Under the pieces are notes generated by a model that was not told where the DNA came from, made no database searches, and was given only the letters and a program-made list of their open reading frames with translations. Made by a program: the position numbers and the translations under genes. From Streptomyces sp. Root1304 (GTDB lineage: Bacteria > Actinomycetota > Actinomycetes > Streptomycetales > Streptomycetaceae), in assembly GCF_001426405.1 (NCBI RefSeq), contig NZ_LMEP01000005.1:92674-156673 (forward strand): a stretch of DNA of 64,000 bases, in the 5' to 3' direction. Below, piece by piece: positions 8,802 through 16,836 of the stretch. Every line of letters starts with the position of its first letter. Position 1 is the stretch's first letter.

Positions 8802-8839
8802 ACGAAGGAGCCCCCGGGACATCCCGGGGGCTCCTTCGT
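8802..8839 (+). terminator. dinG terminator
   Basis: A perfect 17-bp stem (8802-8818 with 8823-8839) and a four-base loop lie 20 bases after the dinG stop. There is no long U tract, as is usual in Streptomyces. Confidence 0.8.
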
Positions 8840-8919
8840 GCACCTCGGGCTCCCTCACGACGCTTTGCTGGACGCGGCGGCCCGGGCTCCCCTCGCGACG
8901 CCTTCGCCAGGACACGGCA

Positions 8920-8954
8920 GGGCCCCTGGACCGGCGCAGTGGGTCCAGGGGCCC
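8920..8954 (-). terminator. lexA terminator
   Basis: A perfect 13-bp stem (8920-8932 with 8942-8954) and a nine-base loop lie 22 bases beyond the lexA stop on the minus strand. Confidence 0.7.
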
Positions 8955-8976
8955 GGTCAGAGCCGACGAGGTGGGG

Positions 8977-9765
8977 TCACACCCGCCGCAGGACCGCCAC
9001 GACCTTGCCGAGGATGGTGGCCTCGTCGCCGGGGATCGGCTGGTACGCCGCGTTGTGCGGGAGCAGCCAGACGTGACCGTCCTCGCGCTTGAAGCGCTTC
9101 ACCGTGGCCTCGCCGTCGAGCATGGCGGCGACGATGTCGCCGTTCTCCGCGACGGGCTGACGGCGGACGGTGACCCAGTCGCCGTCGCAGATGGCGGCCT
9201 CGATCATCGAGTCGCCGACGACCTTGAGAACGAACAGCTCGCCGTCACCGACCAGCTGGCGGGGGAGGGGGAAGACGTCCTCGACGGACTCCTCGGCCAG
9301 GATCGGACCGCCGGCGGCGATGCGGCCGACCAGCGGGACGTACGACGCGGCGGGCTTGCCCGTGGTGTCCGTCGGCTGGGTGCTCGGCTGGTCGGATCCG
9401 CGGACCTCGTACGCACGGGGGCGGTGCGGGTCACGACGGAGGAAGCCCTTGCGCTCCAGGGCCATCAGCTGGTGCGCGACCGAGGAGGTGCTGGAGAGGC
9501 CCACCGCCTGGCCGATCTCGCGCATCGACGGCGGGTAGCCGCGCCGCTGGACCGAGTCGCGGATGACCTCGATGACCCTGCGCTGGCGGTCGGTGAGGCC
9601 GGAGCTGTCCGCCCTGATGCCTGGAGGTCGTCCGGGAAGGGCGCGGGCGGGCCGCCCGGGGTCCTCGCCGTTCATGCTGATCTCATTCATGGCATGCACC
9701 GGCTCGAGTCGGCCCTGGGAGCGGTCCTGGGCGGTGATGGTGGCACTGTCTGCGGTGGTGGTCAC
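8977..9765 (-). CDS. lexA: LexA, SOS response repressor / self-cleaving protease
   Basis: This is a 262-residue LexA. The N-terminal winged helix begins [16 protein letters not shown] and contains [21 protein letters not shown]. The Ala-Gly cleavage site lies in RIAAGGP. The catalytic serine is in [10 protein letters not shown] and the lysine in [14 protein letters not shown] at 9765 has AGGGG eight bases upstream and gives a length near that of other Streptomyces LexA proteins; the open frame continues to 9840 but has no better start. LexA represses SOS genes and cleaves itself when stimulated by RecA-ssDNA. A LexA box lies about 65 bases upstream of this start, implying autoregulation. Confidence 0.95.
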   Translation of the reverse strand: MTTTADSATITAQDRSQGRLEPVHAMNEISMNGEDPGRPARALPGRPPGIRADSSGLTDRQRRVIEVIRDSVQRRGYPPSMREIGQAVGLSSTSSVAHQLMALERKGFLRRDPHRPRAYEVRGSDQPSTQPTDTTGKPAASYVPLVGRIAAGGPILAEESVEDVFPLPRQLVGDGELFVLKVVGDSMIEAAICDGDWVTVRRQPVAENGDIVAAMLDGEATVKRFKREDGHVWLLPHNAAYQPIPGDEATILGKVVAVLRRV

Positions 9766-9830
9766 GTCGTCGGCCCCTCTCGAATGGTGTCCCTCGCTGG
9801 CACAACGGTAGTAGCTTTCGAAAGGTTGCG

Positions 9831-9846
9831 CCAAACACACGTTCGA
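9831..9846 (-). promoter_or_regulatory. LexA (SOS) box of lexA
   Basis: On the minus strand the site reads TCGAACGTGTGTTTGG, matching the actinobacterial SOS palindrome TCGAAC-N4-GTTCGA with two mismatches in the second arm. It lies about 66 bases before the lexA start, where it could cover the promoter. Confidence 0.75.
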
Positions 9847-10045
9847 GTGAAAATTCGCAGATTGCCTTACGCCTGTCCGTAGAGGGGTGTATGAGCACTC
9901 TCACTCCGCCGACCCAATTCGGTCATTACGGTAACCTCGCCGCTGGGCCGCGGGATCCGGTGCGCCCTCCCAGTGTCGCACCCGGAAGCCCCGAAACGCG
10001 GGAGCCGCCGCGCCGCGACACGCGCAGGGCCCGGAATCGCCCACA
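9847..10045. other. lexA-nrdR intergenic region, central part
   Basis: The lexA-nrdR gap totals 437 bases. Between the SOS box and the NrdR-type box I see no convincing gene. Open frames crossing it lack a ribosome site and continue into nrdR on the opposite strand. No B12 riboswitch signature is visible, although nrdJ depends on adenosylcobalamin. Confidence 0.5.
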
Positions 10046-10061
10046 ACCCAAGATCTAGTGG
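10046..10061 (+). promoter_or_regulatory. candidate NrdR box of nrdRJ
   Basis: ACCCAAGATCTAGTGG fits the NrdR box core CwAtATaTwG at eight of ten positions and is centred on AGATCT. A weaker similar sequence starts at 10078, 32 bases on, which is the three-helical-turn spacing typical of paired NrdR boxes. A TATGCT -10-like element lies further downstream near 10124. Confidence 0.55.
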
Positions 10062-10202
10062 TTGTATGTCTGCGGCCACCCAGGGGTTGTGGTCCCCGGT
10101 CTCCCGGGGCAGCTCGCATCGCCTATGCTGGTGGTCGCTTCGCAGGGCCCTCAGGGGCCGGGTGAGGTTCACCAGTCGTGCCATGAAGGAGGGTCGGAAC
10201 CT

Positions 10203-10712
10203 ATGCACTGCCCCTTCTGCAGGCACCCCGACAGCCGCGTCGTCGACAGTCGCACCACCGACGACGGGACGTCGATCCGGCGTCGTCGCCAGTGCCCCGA
10301 CTGCTCCCGTCGTTTCACGACGGTCGAGACGTGCTCGCTCATGGTGGTGAAGCGGTCCGGTGTCACCGAGCCCTTCAGTCGCACCAAGGTCATCTCCGGC
10401 GTGCGCAAGGCATGCCAGGGGCGGCCGGTCACCGAGGACGCCCTCGCCAAGCTCGGCCAGCGGGTCGAGGAGGCGGTGCGCGCCACCGGTAGTGCCGAGC
10501 TGACCACCCACGACGTGGGCCTGGCCATTCTCGGCCCGCTGCAGGAGCTCGACCTCGTCGCGTACCTGCGCTTCGCGTCCGTGTACAAGGCGTTCGACAG
10601 CCTCGAAGACTTCGAGGCCGCCATCGTGGAACTCCGCGTGCGGCCTCCCGCTGAGAACCGTGGGACCGGAGCGACCCCCGAGGTCCCCGTTCCCGCCATC
10701 GCCGCCGACTGA
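10203..10712 (+). CDS. nrdR: NrdR, transcriptional repressor of ribonucleotide reductase genes
   Basis: This protein of 169 residues has the two NrdR domains. An N-terminal zinc ribbon (MHCPFC and QCPDC, cysteines 3, 6, 31 and 34) is followed by an ATP-cone that senses nucleotide levels, beginning near [16 protein letters not shown]. It represses RNR operons when dATP is abundant. ATG 10203 follows AAGGAGGG with nine-base spacing. nrdJ lies 171 bases downstream in the same direction, the known Streptomyces nrdRJ arrangement, and a candidate NrdR box upstream suggests autoregulation of both. Confidence 0.95.
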   Translation: MHCPFCRHPDSRVVDSRTTDDGTSIRRRRQCPDCSRRFTTVETCSLMVVKRSGVTEPFSRTKVISGVRKACQGRPVTEDALAKLGQRVEEAVRATGSAELTTHDVGLAILGPLQELDLVAYLRFASVYKAFDSLEDFEAAIVELRVRPPAENRGTGATPEVPVPAIAAD

Positions 10713-10883
10713 TCGGCGGTCCGGGCCGACAGGCTCCGGCGACCGGCCGCCGTGCGGCCCGGCAGACGTGCCCCGAGCGACCCCTGTGGCGCTTGTGGCA
10801 GCAGTACAGAAGTACGTACAGAAGACGGTGCCCTGGGACTATCTGGGCGCCAAAGTGTGTTTTGCCCGTATATGGGAGGCGGC

Positions 10884-13778
10884 ATGACAGAGACGGCGAG
10901 CGGTCCGGCACGTGGTTCTCGTTCCAAGGGGACGAAGGCTGCGGGCAAGGGCCTGCGCATCGAGCGCATCCACACCACCCCCGGCGTGCATCCGTACGAC
11001 GAGGTGGCCTGGGAGCGCCGTGACGTCGTCATGACCAACTGGCGCGACGGCTCGATCAACTTCGAGCAGCGTGGCGTCGAGTTCCCCGACTTCTGGTCGG
11101 TGAACGCGGTCAACATCGTCACCAGCAAGTACTTCCGCGGGGCCGTCGGCACCCCGCAGCGCGAGACCGGTCTCAAGCAGCTCATCGACCGGATCGTGAA
11201 GACGTACACGAAGGCCGGCGAGGAGCACGGCTACTTCTCCTCGCCCGCCGACGCCGAGATCTTCGAGCACGAGCTGGCGTACGCCCTCCTGCACCAGATC
11301 TTCAGCTTCAACTCGCCGGTCTGGTTCAACGTCGGCACGCCCCAGCCCCAGCAGGTCTCGGCCTGCTTCATCCTGTCCGTCGACGACTCCATGGAGTCGA
11401 TCCTCGACTGGTACAAGGAAGAGGGCATGATCTTCAAGGGCGGCTCCGGCGCCGGCCTGAACCTCTCCCGCATCCGCTCCTCCAAGGAGCTGCTCTCCTC
11501 CGGCGGCAACGCCTCCGGCCCGGTCTCCTTCATGCGCGGTGCCGACGCCTCCGCGGGAACGATCAAGTCGGGCGGTGCGACCCGTCGCGCGGCCAAGATG
11601 GTCATCCTCGACGTCGACCACCCCGACATCGAGAACTTCATCGAGACCAAGGTCAAGGAGGAGGAGAAGATCCGCGCCCTCCGTGACGCGGGCTTCGACA
11701 TGGACCTGGGCGGCGACGACATCACGTCCGTCCAGTACCAGAACGCCAACAACTCCGTCCGCGTGAACGACACGTTCATGAAGGCCGTCGAGTCCGGCGG
11801 GAAGTTCGGCCTCACCTCCCGTATGACCGGCGAGGTCATCGAGGAGGTCGACGCCAAGTCGCTCTTCCGCAAGATGGCCGAGGCCGCGTGGGCCTGTGCC
11901 GACCCGGGCATCCAGTACGACGACACGATCAACCACTGGCACACCTGCCCCGAGTCCGGCCGCATCAACGGCTCGAACCCGTGCAGCGAGTACATGCACC
12001 TGGACAACACGTCCTGCAACCTCGCCTCGCTGAACCTGATGAAGTTCCTCAAGGACGACGGCAAGGGCACCCAGTCCTTCGACGTCGAGCGCTTCGCCAA
12101 GGTCGTCGAGCTCGTCATCACCGCGATGGACATCTCCATCTGCTTCGCCGACTTCCCCACCGAGAAGATCGGCGAGAACACCCGCGCCTTCCGTCAGCTC
12201 GGCATCGGTTACGCCAACCTCGGCGCCCTGCTGATGGCGACCGGCCACGCGTACGACTCCGACGGCGGCCGCGCCCTCGCCGGTGCCATCTCCTCCCTGA
12301 TGACCGGCACCTCGTACAAGCGCTCCGCCGAGCTCGCCGCGGTCGTCGGCGCGTACGACGGCTACGCCCGTAACGCCGAGCCGCACCAGCGCGTCATGCA
12401 GCAGCACGCCGACGAGAACACCAAGGCCGTCCGCGTGGACGACCTCGACTCGCCGATCTGGGCCGCCGCCACGGAGGCCTGGCAGGACGTGATCCGCCTC
12501 GGCGCCAAGAACGGCTTCCGCAACGCCCAGGCCTCGGTCATCGCCCCGACCGGCACCATCGGTCTCGCGATGTCCTGCGACACCACCGGCCTCGAGCCCG
12601 ACCTCGCCCTGGTCAAGTTCAAGAAGCTGGTCGGCGGCGGCTCGATGCAGATCGTCAACGGCACCGTTCCGCAGGCCCTGCGCCGCCTGGGCTACCAGGA
12701 GGAGCAGATCGAGGCGATCGTCGCCCACATCGCCGAGCACGGCAATGTGATCGACGCCCCCGGCCTGAAGGCCGAGCACTACGAGGTCTTCGACTGCGCC
12801 ATGGGCGAGCGTTCCATCTCCGCGATGGGCCACGTCCGCATGATGGCCGCCATCCAGCCGTGGATCTCGGGCGCCCTCTCCAAGACCGTGAACCTGCCGG
12901 AGACGGCCACGGTCGAGGACGTCGAGGAGGTCTACTTCGAGGCCTGGAAGATGGGCGTCAAGGCGCTCGCGATCTACCGCGACAACTGCAAGGTCGGCCA
13001 GCCGCTCTCCGCCAAGAAGAAGGAGGACGAGAAGGCCGAGGTCACCGCGAAGTCCGAGGCGACGATCCGCGAGGCCGTCGAGAAGGTCGTCGAGTACCGC
13101 CCGGTCCGCAAGCGTCTGCCCAAGGGCCGTCCGGGGATCACCACCTCCTTCACCGTCGGTGGCGCCGAGGGCTACATGACCGCCAACTCCTACCCGGACG
13201 ACGGTCTCGGCGAGGTCTTCCTCAAGATGTCCAAGCAGGGTTCGACGCTCGCCGGCATGATGGACGCCTTCTCCATCGCCGTCTCCGTCGGTCTGCAGTA
13301 CGGCGTCCCGCTGGAGACGTACGTCTCGAAGTTCACCAACATGCGCTTCGAGCCGGCCGGCATGACGGACGACCCGGACGTGCGGATGGCGCAGTCGATC
13401 GTCGACTACATCTTCCGTCGCCTGGCGCTCGACTTCCTGCCCTTCGAGACCCGCTCCGCCCTCGGTATCCACTCGGCCGAGGAGCGCCAGCGCCACCTGG
13501 ACACCGGCTCGTACGAGCAGTCCGAGGAGGACGAGGTCGACATCGAGACCCTCGCCCAGTCGGCGCCCCGCGCCCAGGAGCTGAAGGCCGTCGCCGCCCC
13601 GGCCCCGAAGACCGAGGTCCCGGCCTCGAAGCAGGCCCACACCTCGGCGGAACTCGTCGAGATGCAGCTCGGCATCAGTGCCGACGCCCCGCTCTGCTTC
13701 TCCTGCGGCACGAAGATGCAGCGCGCCGGCTCCTGCTACATCTGCGAGGGCTGCGGCTCGACCAGCGGCTGCAGCTGA
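10884..13778 (+). CDS. nrdJ: adenosylcobalamin-dependent (class II) ribonucleotide reductase
   Basis: This 964-residue NrdJ reduces ribonucleotides to deoxyribonucleotides, using adenosylcobalamin as radical source, so it works with or without oxygen. The active-site pieces are visible: the N-terminal redox cysteine in SACFILSVDD, NPCSEYMHLDNTSCNLASLN containing the radical cysteine and glutamate, and PTGTIGLAMSCDTTG. The C-terminus carries a cysteine-rich CFSCGTKM...CYICEGCGS...GCS tail that could act as redox shuttle or zinc ribbon. ATG 10884 is preceded by GGGAGG. It is controlled with nrdR just upstream. A 15-bp terminator follows. Confidence 0.95.
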   Translation: MTETASGPARGSRSKGTKAAGKGLRIERIHTTPGVHPYDEVAWERRDVVMTNWRDGSINFEQRGVEFPDFWSVNAVNIVTSKYFRGAVGTPQRETGLKQLIDRIVKTYTKAGEEHGYFSSPADAEIFEHELAYALLHQIFSFNSPVWFNVGTPQPQQVSACFILSVDDSMESILDWYKEEGMIFKGGSGAGLNLSRIRSSKELLSSGGNASGPVSFMRGADASAGTIKSGGATRRAAKMVILDVDHPDIENFIETKVKEEEKIRALRDAGFDMDLGGDDITSVQYQNANNSVRVNDTFMKAVESGGKFGLTSRMTGEVIEEVDAKSLFRKMAEAAWACADPGIQYDDTINHWHTCPESGRINGSNPCSEYMHLDNTSCNLASLNLMKFLKDDGKGTQSFDVERFAKVVELVITAMDISICFADFPTEKIGENTRAFRQLGIGYANLGALLMATGHAYDSDGGRALAGAISSLMTGTSYKRSAELAAVVGAYDGYARNAEPHQRVMQQHADENTKAVRVDDLDSPIWAAATEAWQDVIRLGAKNGFRNAQASVIAPTGTIGLAMSCDTTGLEPDLALVKFKKLVGGGSMQIVNGTVPQALRRLGYQEEQIEAIVAHIAEHGNVIDAPGLKAEHYEVFDCAMGERSISAMGHVRMMAAIQPWISGALSKTVNLPETATVEDVEEVYFEAWKMGVKALAIYRDNCKVGQPLSAKKKEDEKAEVTAKSEATIREAVEKVVEYRPVRKRLPKGRPGITTSFTVGGAEGYMTANSYPDDGLGEVFLKMSKQGSTLAGMMDAFSIAVSVGLQYGVPLETYVSKFTNMRFEPAGMTDDPDVRMAQSIVDYIFRRLALDFLPFETRSALGIHSAEERQRHLDTGSYEQSEEDEVDIETLAQSAPRAQELKAVAAPAPKTEVPASKQAHTSAELVEMQLGISADAPLCFSCGTKMQRAGSCYICEGCGSTSGCS

Positions 13779-13846
13779 CACCGGACGGGAGCGCGCCGGG
13801 GGTTGATCCCCGGCGCGGTTCCCGCTGGTGACTGACACGGCGCCTC

Positions 13847-13879
13847 ACGTGGGGACCGGCCTCGGGCCGGTCCCCACGT
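13847..13879 (+). terminator. nrdJ terminator (convergent with the TerD-like gene)
   Basis: A perfect 15-bp stem (13847-13861 with 13865-13879) closes a three-base TCG loop. It lies between two convergent genes and could serve both strands. Confidence 0.85.
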
Positions 13880-13924
13880 CGTTTCCGGGCAGGTCAGGGA
13901 CGTCGGAACGGCCCGACCGGAACG

Positions 13925-14455
13925 TCAGGGACGCGCGGAGCCGAGTACCGTCGCGAAGGCCTGGGGGTCGGCGTCGAAGCCGCGGCTGAGGGGGCGGTGC
14001 GTCCACCCTTCGGCCCCGTCGCGGACGAACTCGACGACCGTCGCCGACAGCGCGTCCGGCACGTCCGCGAAGTCGTGGACCAGCAGGTCGTCGTAGCCCT
14101 CGCGGATCCGTATGCCCGTGTTCGCTATGTCACCGAAGGCCCGCCGTCCGCCGCCCTGCTGTATGGCGACGCCCACCACCACGCGCGCGTACCGCGGTGC
14201 CAGCCGGTCCAGTTCGATGGTCATGGCCTCGTCGTAGCCGAACCCCTGCCCCGTACGGCTGTCGCGGTGGAGCGTGATGGTGCCGTCCGGAGAGCGGCTG
14301 CCGAAGTGCACCAGCTGGACCGGCGCTCCGGTCGGATCGTCCGCCGCGAAGACACCGGCGACGAGGTCCAGGTCGTGGGCGGGTGCGCCGGCGGGCGCGG
14401 GGTCCCACCTGAGCTCGACCTCGACCCGTCCGACCCCTTTGCTGAGTCCGCTCAT
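13925..14455 (-). CDS. TerD family protein (tellurium-resistance/calcium-binding type)
   Basis: This 176-residue protein begins MSGLSKGVGRVEVELRWDP, a TerD-family beginning, followed by the acidic HDLDLVAGVF segment and FGYDEAMTIELDRLAPRYARVVV typical of TerD calcium-binding beta-sandwich proteins. Family members are linked to tellurite resistance and stress or envelope functions in Streptomyces; the precise role here is unknown. ATG at 14455 has a GGGGAAG ribosome site. The open frame extends to 14542 without a better start. It is monocistronic, convergent with nrdJ and divergent from the N-acetyltransferase gene. No other ter genes are visible nearby. Confidence 0.8.
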   Translation of the reverse strand: MSGLSKGVGRVEVELRWDPAPAGAPAHDLDLVAGVFAADDPTGAPVQLVHFGSRSPDGTITLHRDSRTGQGFGYDEAMTIELDRLAPRYARVVVGVAIQQGGGRRAFGDIANTGIRIREGYDDLLVHDFADVPDALSATVVEFVRDGAEGWTHRPLSRGFDADPQAFATVLGSARP

Positions 14456-14596
14456 GGTGCTTCCCCTCTCCGCGTACGCCCCCGCGCACGCCTCGCGTCG
14501 TACCGTCGACCGCTCGAAAGCCCGTGGTCGTGGGCCGATCACTCATGGTGTCATGGGGCTCCGACAGTGGACCCGGGGGTTGAGGGGGAGATTGGC

Positions 14597-15427
14597 GTGT
14601 GGAGTGGTGACGAGCTGGATCTCGACGGATATCTGGCTCGAATCGGATACGACTCCGGACGGGAAGGGGAACTCGCCCCTGATCTACGGACCTTGACGAA
14701 CCTTCACCGGGCGCACGTCGGTGCCGTTCCGTTCGAGAACCTCGATGTGGCCCTCGGGCGGCGGATACCTCTGGACCTGAAGAGCCTTCAGGCCAAGCTC
14801 GTAGGGCGCCGTCGGGGAGGCTACTGCTACGAGCAGAACTCCCTGTTCGCCGCCGCTCTTGAGCGGATCGGATTCACGGTGTCCGCGCGCGGGGCCCGCA
14901 ACCGTTCGCGAGGAGCGACGCTGCCGCCCGTCACGCACGCGCTGCTCGTCGTCACGGTCGAAGGCGAACAGTGGCTCGCCGACGTCGGGTTCGGCTGGCA
15001 GGGGCCCCTGGAGCCCGTGCCCCTGAGGGACGGGGTCCGGGTCGAGCAGAGCGGCTGGACCTTCGGGATCGACGTCGAGGACGAGGGCGTCCACGTGCTG
15101 CGTTCCCGCCGGCCGGAAGGCTGGATCGATCTGTACGCGTTCGCCCCGCAGAGCCTCTACCCGGGCGACTTCACCGTCATGAACCACTACAGCTCCAGCC
15201 ACCCGCAGTCGCGATTCCTCGGCCAGGTCGTGGCCCAGAAGCCCGGGGCGGACGCACGAAGAGCGCTGGTGCGCGAGACGCTCTCGACCGTGCGTGCCGA
15301 CGGGTCCGTCGAGGAAAGGGTCGTGGGCGCGGGCGAGTTGATCGCGGTGCTGGAGTCCGCATTCGGAATCGAACTGGACGAGGGCGAGCGCGCGGGGCTG
15401 CTGCGACTGCACCCCGCCGGAGCCTGA
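14597..15427 (+). CDS. arylamine N-acetyltransferase (NAT)
   Basis: This 276-residue protein of the NAT family transfers acetyl groups from acetyl-CoA to arylamines, hydrazines or amine intermediates. The Cys-His-Asp triad is visible: the cysteine in RRGGYCYEQN, the histidine in VTHALLVV and the aspartate in WLADVGFG. The conserved VPFENLDV lies near the N-terminus. GTG 14597 is chosen because GGGGGAG lies six bases upstream; the frame is open back to 13997 but overlaps the divergent TerD-like gene. NATs sometimes act in secondary metabolism, but no biosynthetic genes are adjacent, so detoxification is equally likely. Confidence 0.9.
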   Translation: MWSGDELDLDGYLARIGYDSGREGELAPDLRTLTNLHRAHVGAVPFENLDVALGRRIPLDLKSLQAKLVGRRRGGYCYEQNSLFAAALERIGFTVSARGARNRSRGATLPPVTHALLVVTVEGEQWLADVGFGWQGPLEPVPLRDGVRVEQSGWTFGIDVEDEGVHVLRSRRPEGWIDLYAFAPQSLYPGDFTVMNHYSSSHPQSRFLGQVVAQKPGADARRALVRETLSTVRADGSVEERVVGAGELIAVLESAFGIELDEGERAGLLRLHPAGA

Positions 15428-15489
15428 CGGGGGCCTGATGGGGTCCTGGCGAGGGCCGAGAGGGTCTGCCGGGGCGCTCCTCGGGCCCG

Positions 15490-15495
15490 TACGAT
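15490..15495 (+). promoter_or_regulatory. -10 box of a leaderless transcript
   Basis: TACGAT ends six bases before GTG 15502, the spacing expected when transcription starts at the start codon. No Shine-Dalgarno sequence and no clear -35 are visible. Confidence 0.5.
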
Positions 15496-15501
15496 GGCGC
15501 G

Positions 15502-16107
15502 GTGCTGGTCAAGTGGATTCGCTGCACCGTGATGGACCGTCGAGGGTTCGAGCGGGGGCAGCGGAAATGGGCGGGGCTGCTCGGTGAGCCGGGTTTCCGG
15601 GGGCAGGGCGGCGGGTGGAGCCGGTCTCGTCCGGACGTCGCCCATGTCTTCGCGTTCTGGGAGAGCCGGGCGTTCTACGACTCGTTCATGGCGCGCTCGC
15701 ACGACCGGCTCGCGGCCGCGCAGGCGGGCACGTTCAAGGATGCCCAGGTCAAGCTGTTCGACCACCGCTTCGATGTGAAGACGGGGTTCGAGCCGCGGTT
15801 CACCGACGCCGACGTGGCCCGGGTGGCGCACTGTCGTGTCCACGAGGACCGTGCCGAGCACTTCGCGCTCATGCAGGAGAAGGTCTGGAACCCGGCGATG
15901 GCCGGGTCCCCGGGCATGCTGCGGGGGCTGTTCGGGGAGGCGCCGGGCAGCGAGTTCCTGGTGCTGTCGATGTGGAAGTCCGCGGCGGAGCACGGGAAGT
16001 ACCGGGTGGAGCGCATCGAACGGCTCGGACTGCGGGCCCGTACGGCGGCCGATGTGGCGGCGCTCGCCGGTGACGTGGTGCAGCTCGAATCGGGCTGGAC
16101 GGTCTGA
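15502..16107 (+). CDS. DUF4937/YdbC-like protein
   Basis: This 201-residue cytoplasmic protein resembles the YdbC/DUF4937 family. It shows two similar halves, VKWIRCTVMDRRGFERGQRKW...AHVFAFWESRAFYDSF and ARVAHCRVHEDRAEHFALMQ...EFLVLSMWKSAAEHGKY. This looks like a duplicated ferredoxin-like (ABM-type) fold as found in small monooxygenases or heme-binding proteins. Function is unknown. GTG 15502 lacks a ribosome site but lies six bases after a TACGAT box, so it is probably leaderless. It stands alone between the NAT gene and the convergent TetR gene. Confidence 0.65.
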   Translation: MLVKWIRCTVMDRRGFERGQRKWAGLLGEPGFRGQGGGWSRSRPDVAHVFAFWESRAFYDSFMARSHDRLAAAQAGTFKDAQVKLFDHRFDVKTGFEPRFTDADVARVAHCRVHEDRAEHFALMQEKVWNPAMAGSPGMLRGLFGEAPGSEFLVLSMWKSAAEHGKYRVERIERLGLRARTAADVAALAGDVVQLESGWTV

Positions 16108-16113
16108 GGCCTC

Positions 16114-16743
16114 CTACGCCGGGATGAACGCGCCCGACTCGACTGCCGCGCACGCCGTCCGTGCCGCCTGGTCCGCGAGCGCGCCGTCGATCGGCTCCCG
16201 GGTGACGAACAACCGCAGGAACAAGGGTGCCGAGACGGCCCGGACCACCGCACCCGGGTCGGTGCCCCGAGGTGCCTCGCCCCGGTCGACGGCTCGGGTG
16301 ACGACGGTCTCACAGCGGCGGAACCGCTCGGCGTAGAAGGCGTGGAGGGCCTCGGCCGCCCGTGGTGACTGGAACGCGGCGCCGACGAACGCGGTCGGCG
16401 CGGCGGCCTGGGCGGGATCTCCGAACGCGTCGACGACCTCATGCGCGAGGGCGCGCAGGTCTCCCGCGAGGCTGCCGGTGTCCGGCGGCGTCCACGTGTC
16501 CTCGCCGGCCAGGTCCAGCACGTCGGCGAGAAGACCTTCGACGCTGCCCCAGCGGCGGTAGAGCGTCGTCTTGTGGACCCCGGAGTGTTCCGCCACGTAA
16601 TCCACGGTGAGCGCGGGGTAGCCGTGCTCCGACAGGCCGGTCAGGACGGCGTCGCGTACGGCGGCCCGGGTGCGGGCGGTCCGCCCGCCGGGGCGGGCGC
16701 TCCCGGGGGCCGGGGCGGGCGCATCCTCGATCGAGTCGTTCAA
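16114..16743 (-). CDS. TetR family repressor paired with an ABC-F gene
   Basis: This 209-residue regulator has an N-terminal TetR helix-turn-helix: RAAVRDAVLTGLSEHGYPALTV, then AEHSGVHKTTLYRRWGS. The C-terminal ligand domain ends in a region typical of the TetR_C_11-like group. The start is TTG at 16743, supported by AGGAG six bases upstream on the minus strand; that ribosome site lies inside a dyad operator. It is transcribed divergently from the ABC-F gene across an 80-base region containing two related dyads and a 17-bp palindrome. It most likely represses both genes and is released by an antibiotic-like ligand. Confidence 0.85.
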   Translation of the reverse strand: MNDSIEDAPAPAPGSARPGGRTARTRAAVRDAVLTGLSEHGYPALTVDYVAEHSGVHKTTLYRRWGSVEGLLADVLDLAGEDTWTPPDTGSLAGDLRALAHEVVDAFGDPAQAAAPTAFVGAAFQSPRAAEALHAFYAERFRRCETVVTRAVDRGEAPRGTDPGAVVRAVSAPLFLRLFVTREPIDGALADQAARTACAAVESGAFIPA

Positions 16744-16744
16744 T

Positions 16745-16810
16745 TGCTACTCCTGTTGCGTTAGGTGATCGAGTGTGTCACACTCGCATTAATGCTACCC
16801 AGGTTGCATT
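16745..16810. promoter_or_regulatory. TetR/ABC-F divergent control region with repeated operators
   Basis: Two related 16-base imperfect dyads, TGCTACTCCTGTTGCG (16745-16760) and TGCTACCCAGGTTGCA (16793-16808), flank the 17-bp palindrome CGAGTGTGTCACACTCG (16770-16786, 8-bp arms, one-base centre). GCATTAATGC (16786-16795) is a further perfect palindrome. The first dyad contains the TetR gene ribosome site. Confidence 0.65.
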
Positions 16811-16836
16811 TGAATGATCCCTTCATGGAGGCGCCC

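Noticed and set aside
10062..10883. B12 riboswitch or B12 box near nrdR-nrdJ
   Set aside because: No conserved B12-box sequence or cobalamin-riboswitch landmarks were found in the leader or the 171-base gap.
10839..13838. 999-codon open frame on the minus strand opposite nrdJ
   Set aside because: It is the antisense shadow of a conserved RNR gene, made possible by high third-position GC. It lacks family motifs and a ribosome site.
16761..16790. TTAGGTGATC as an iron-box half site before the ABC-F gene
   Set aside because: Only one partial half is present and it overlaps better-supported TetR-type dyads.
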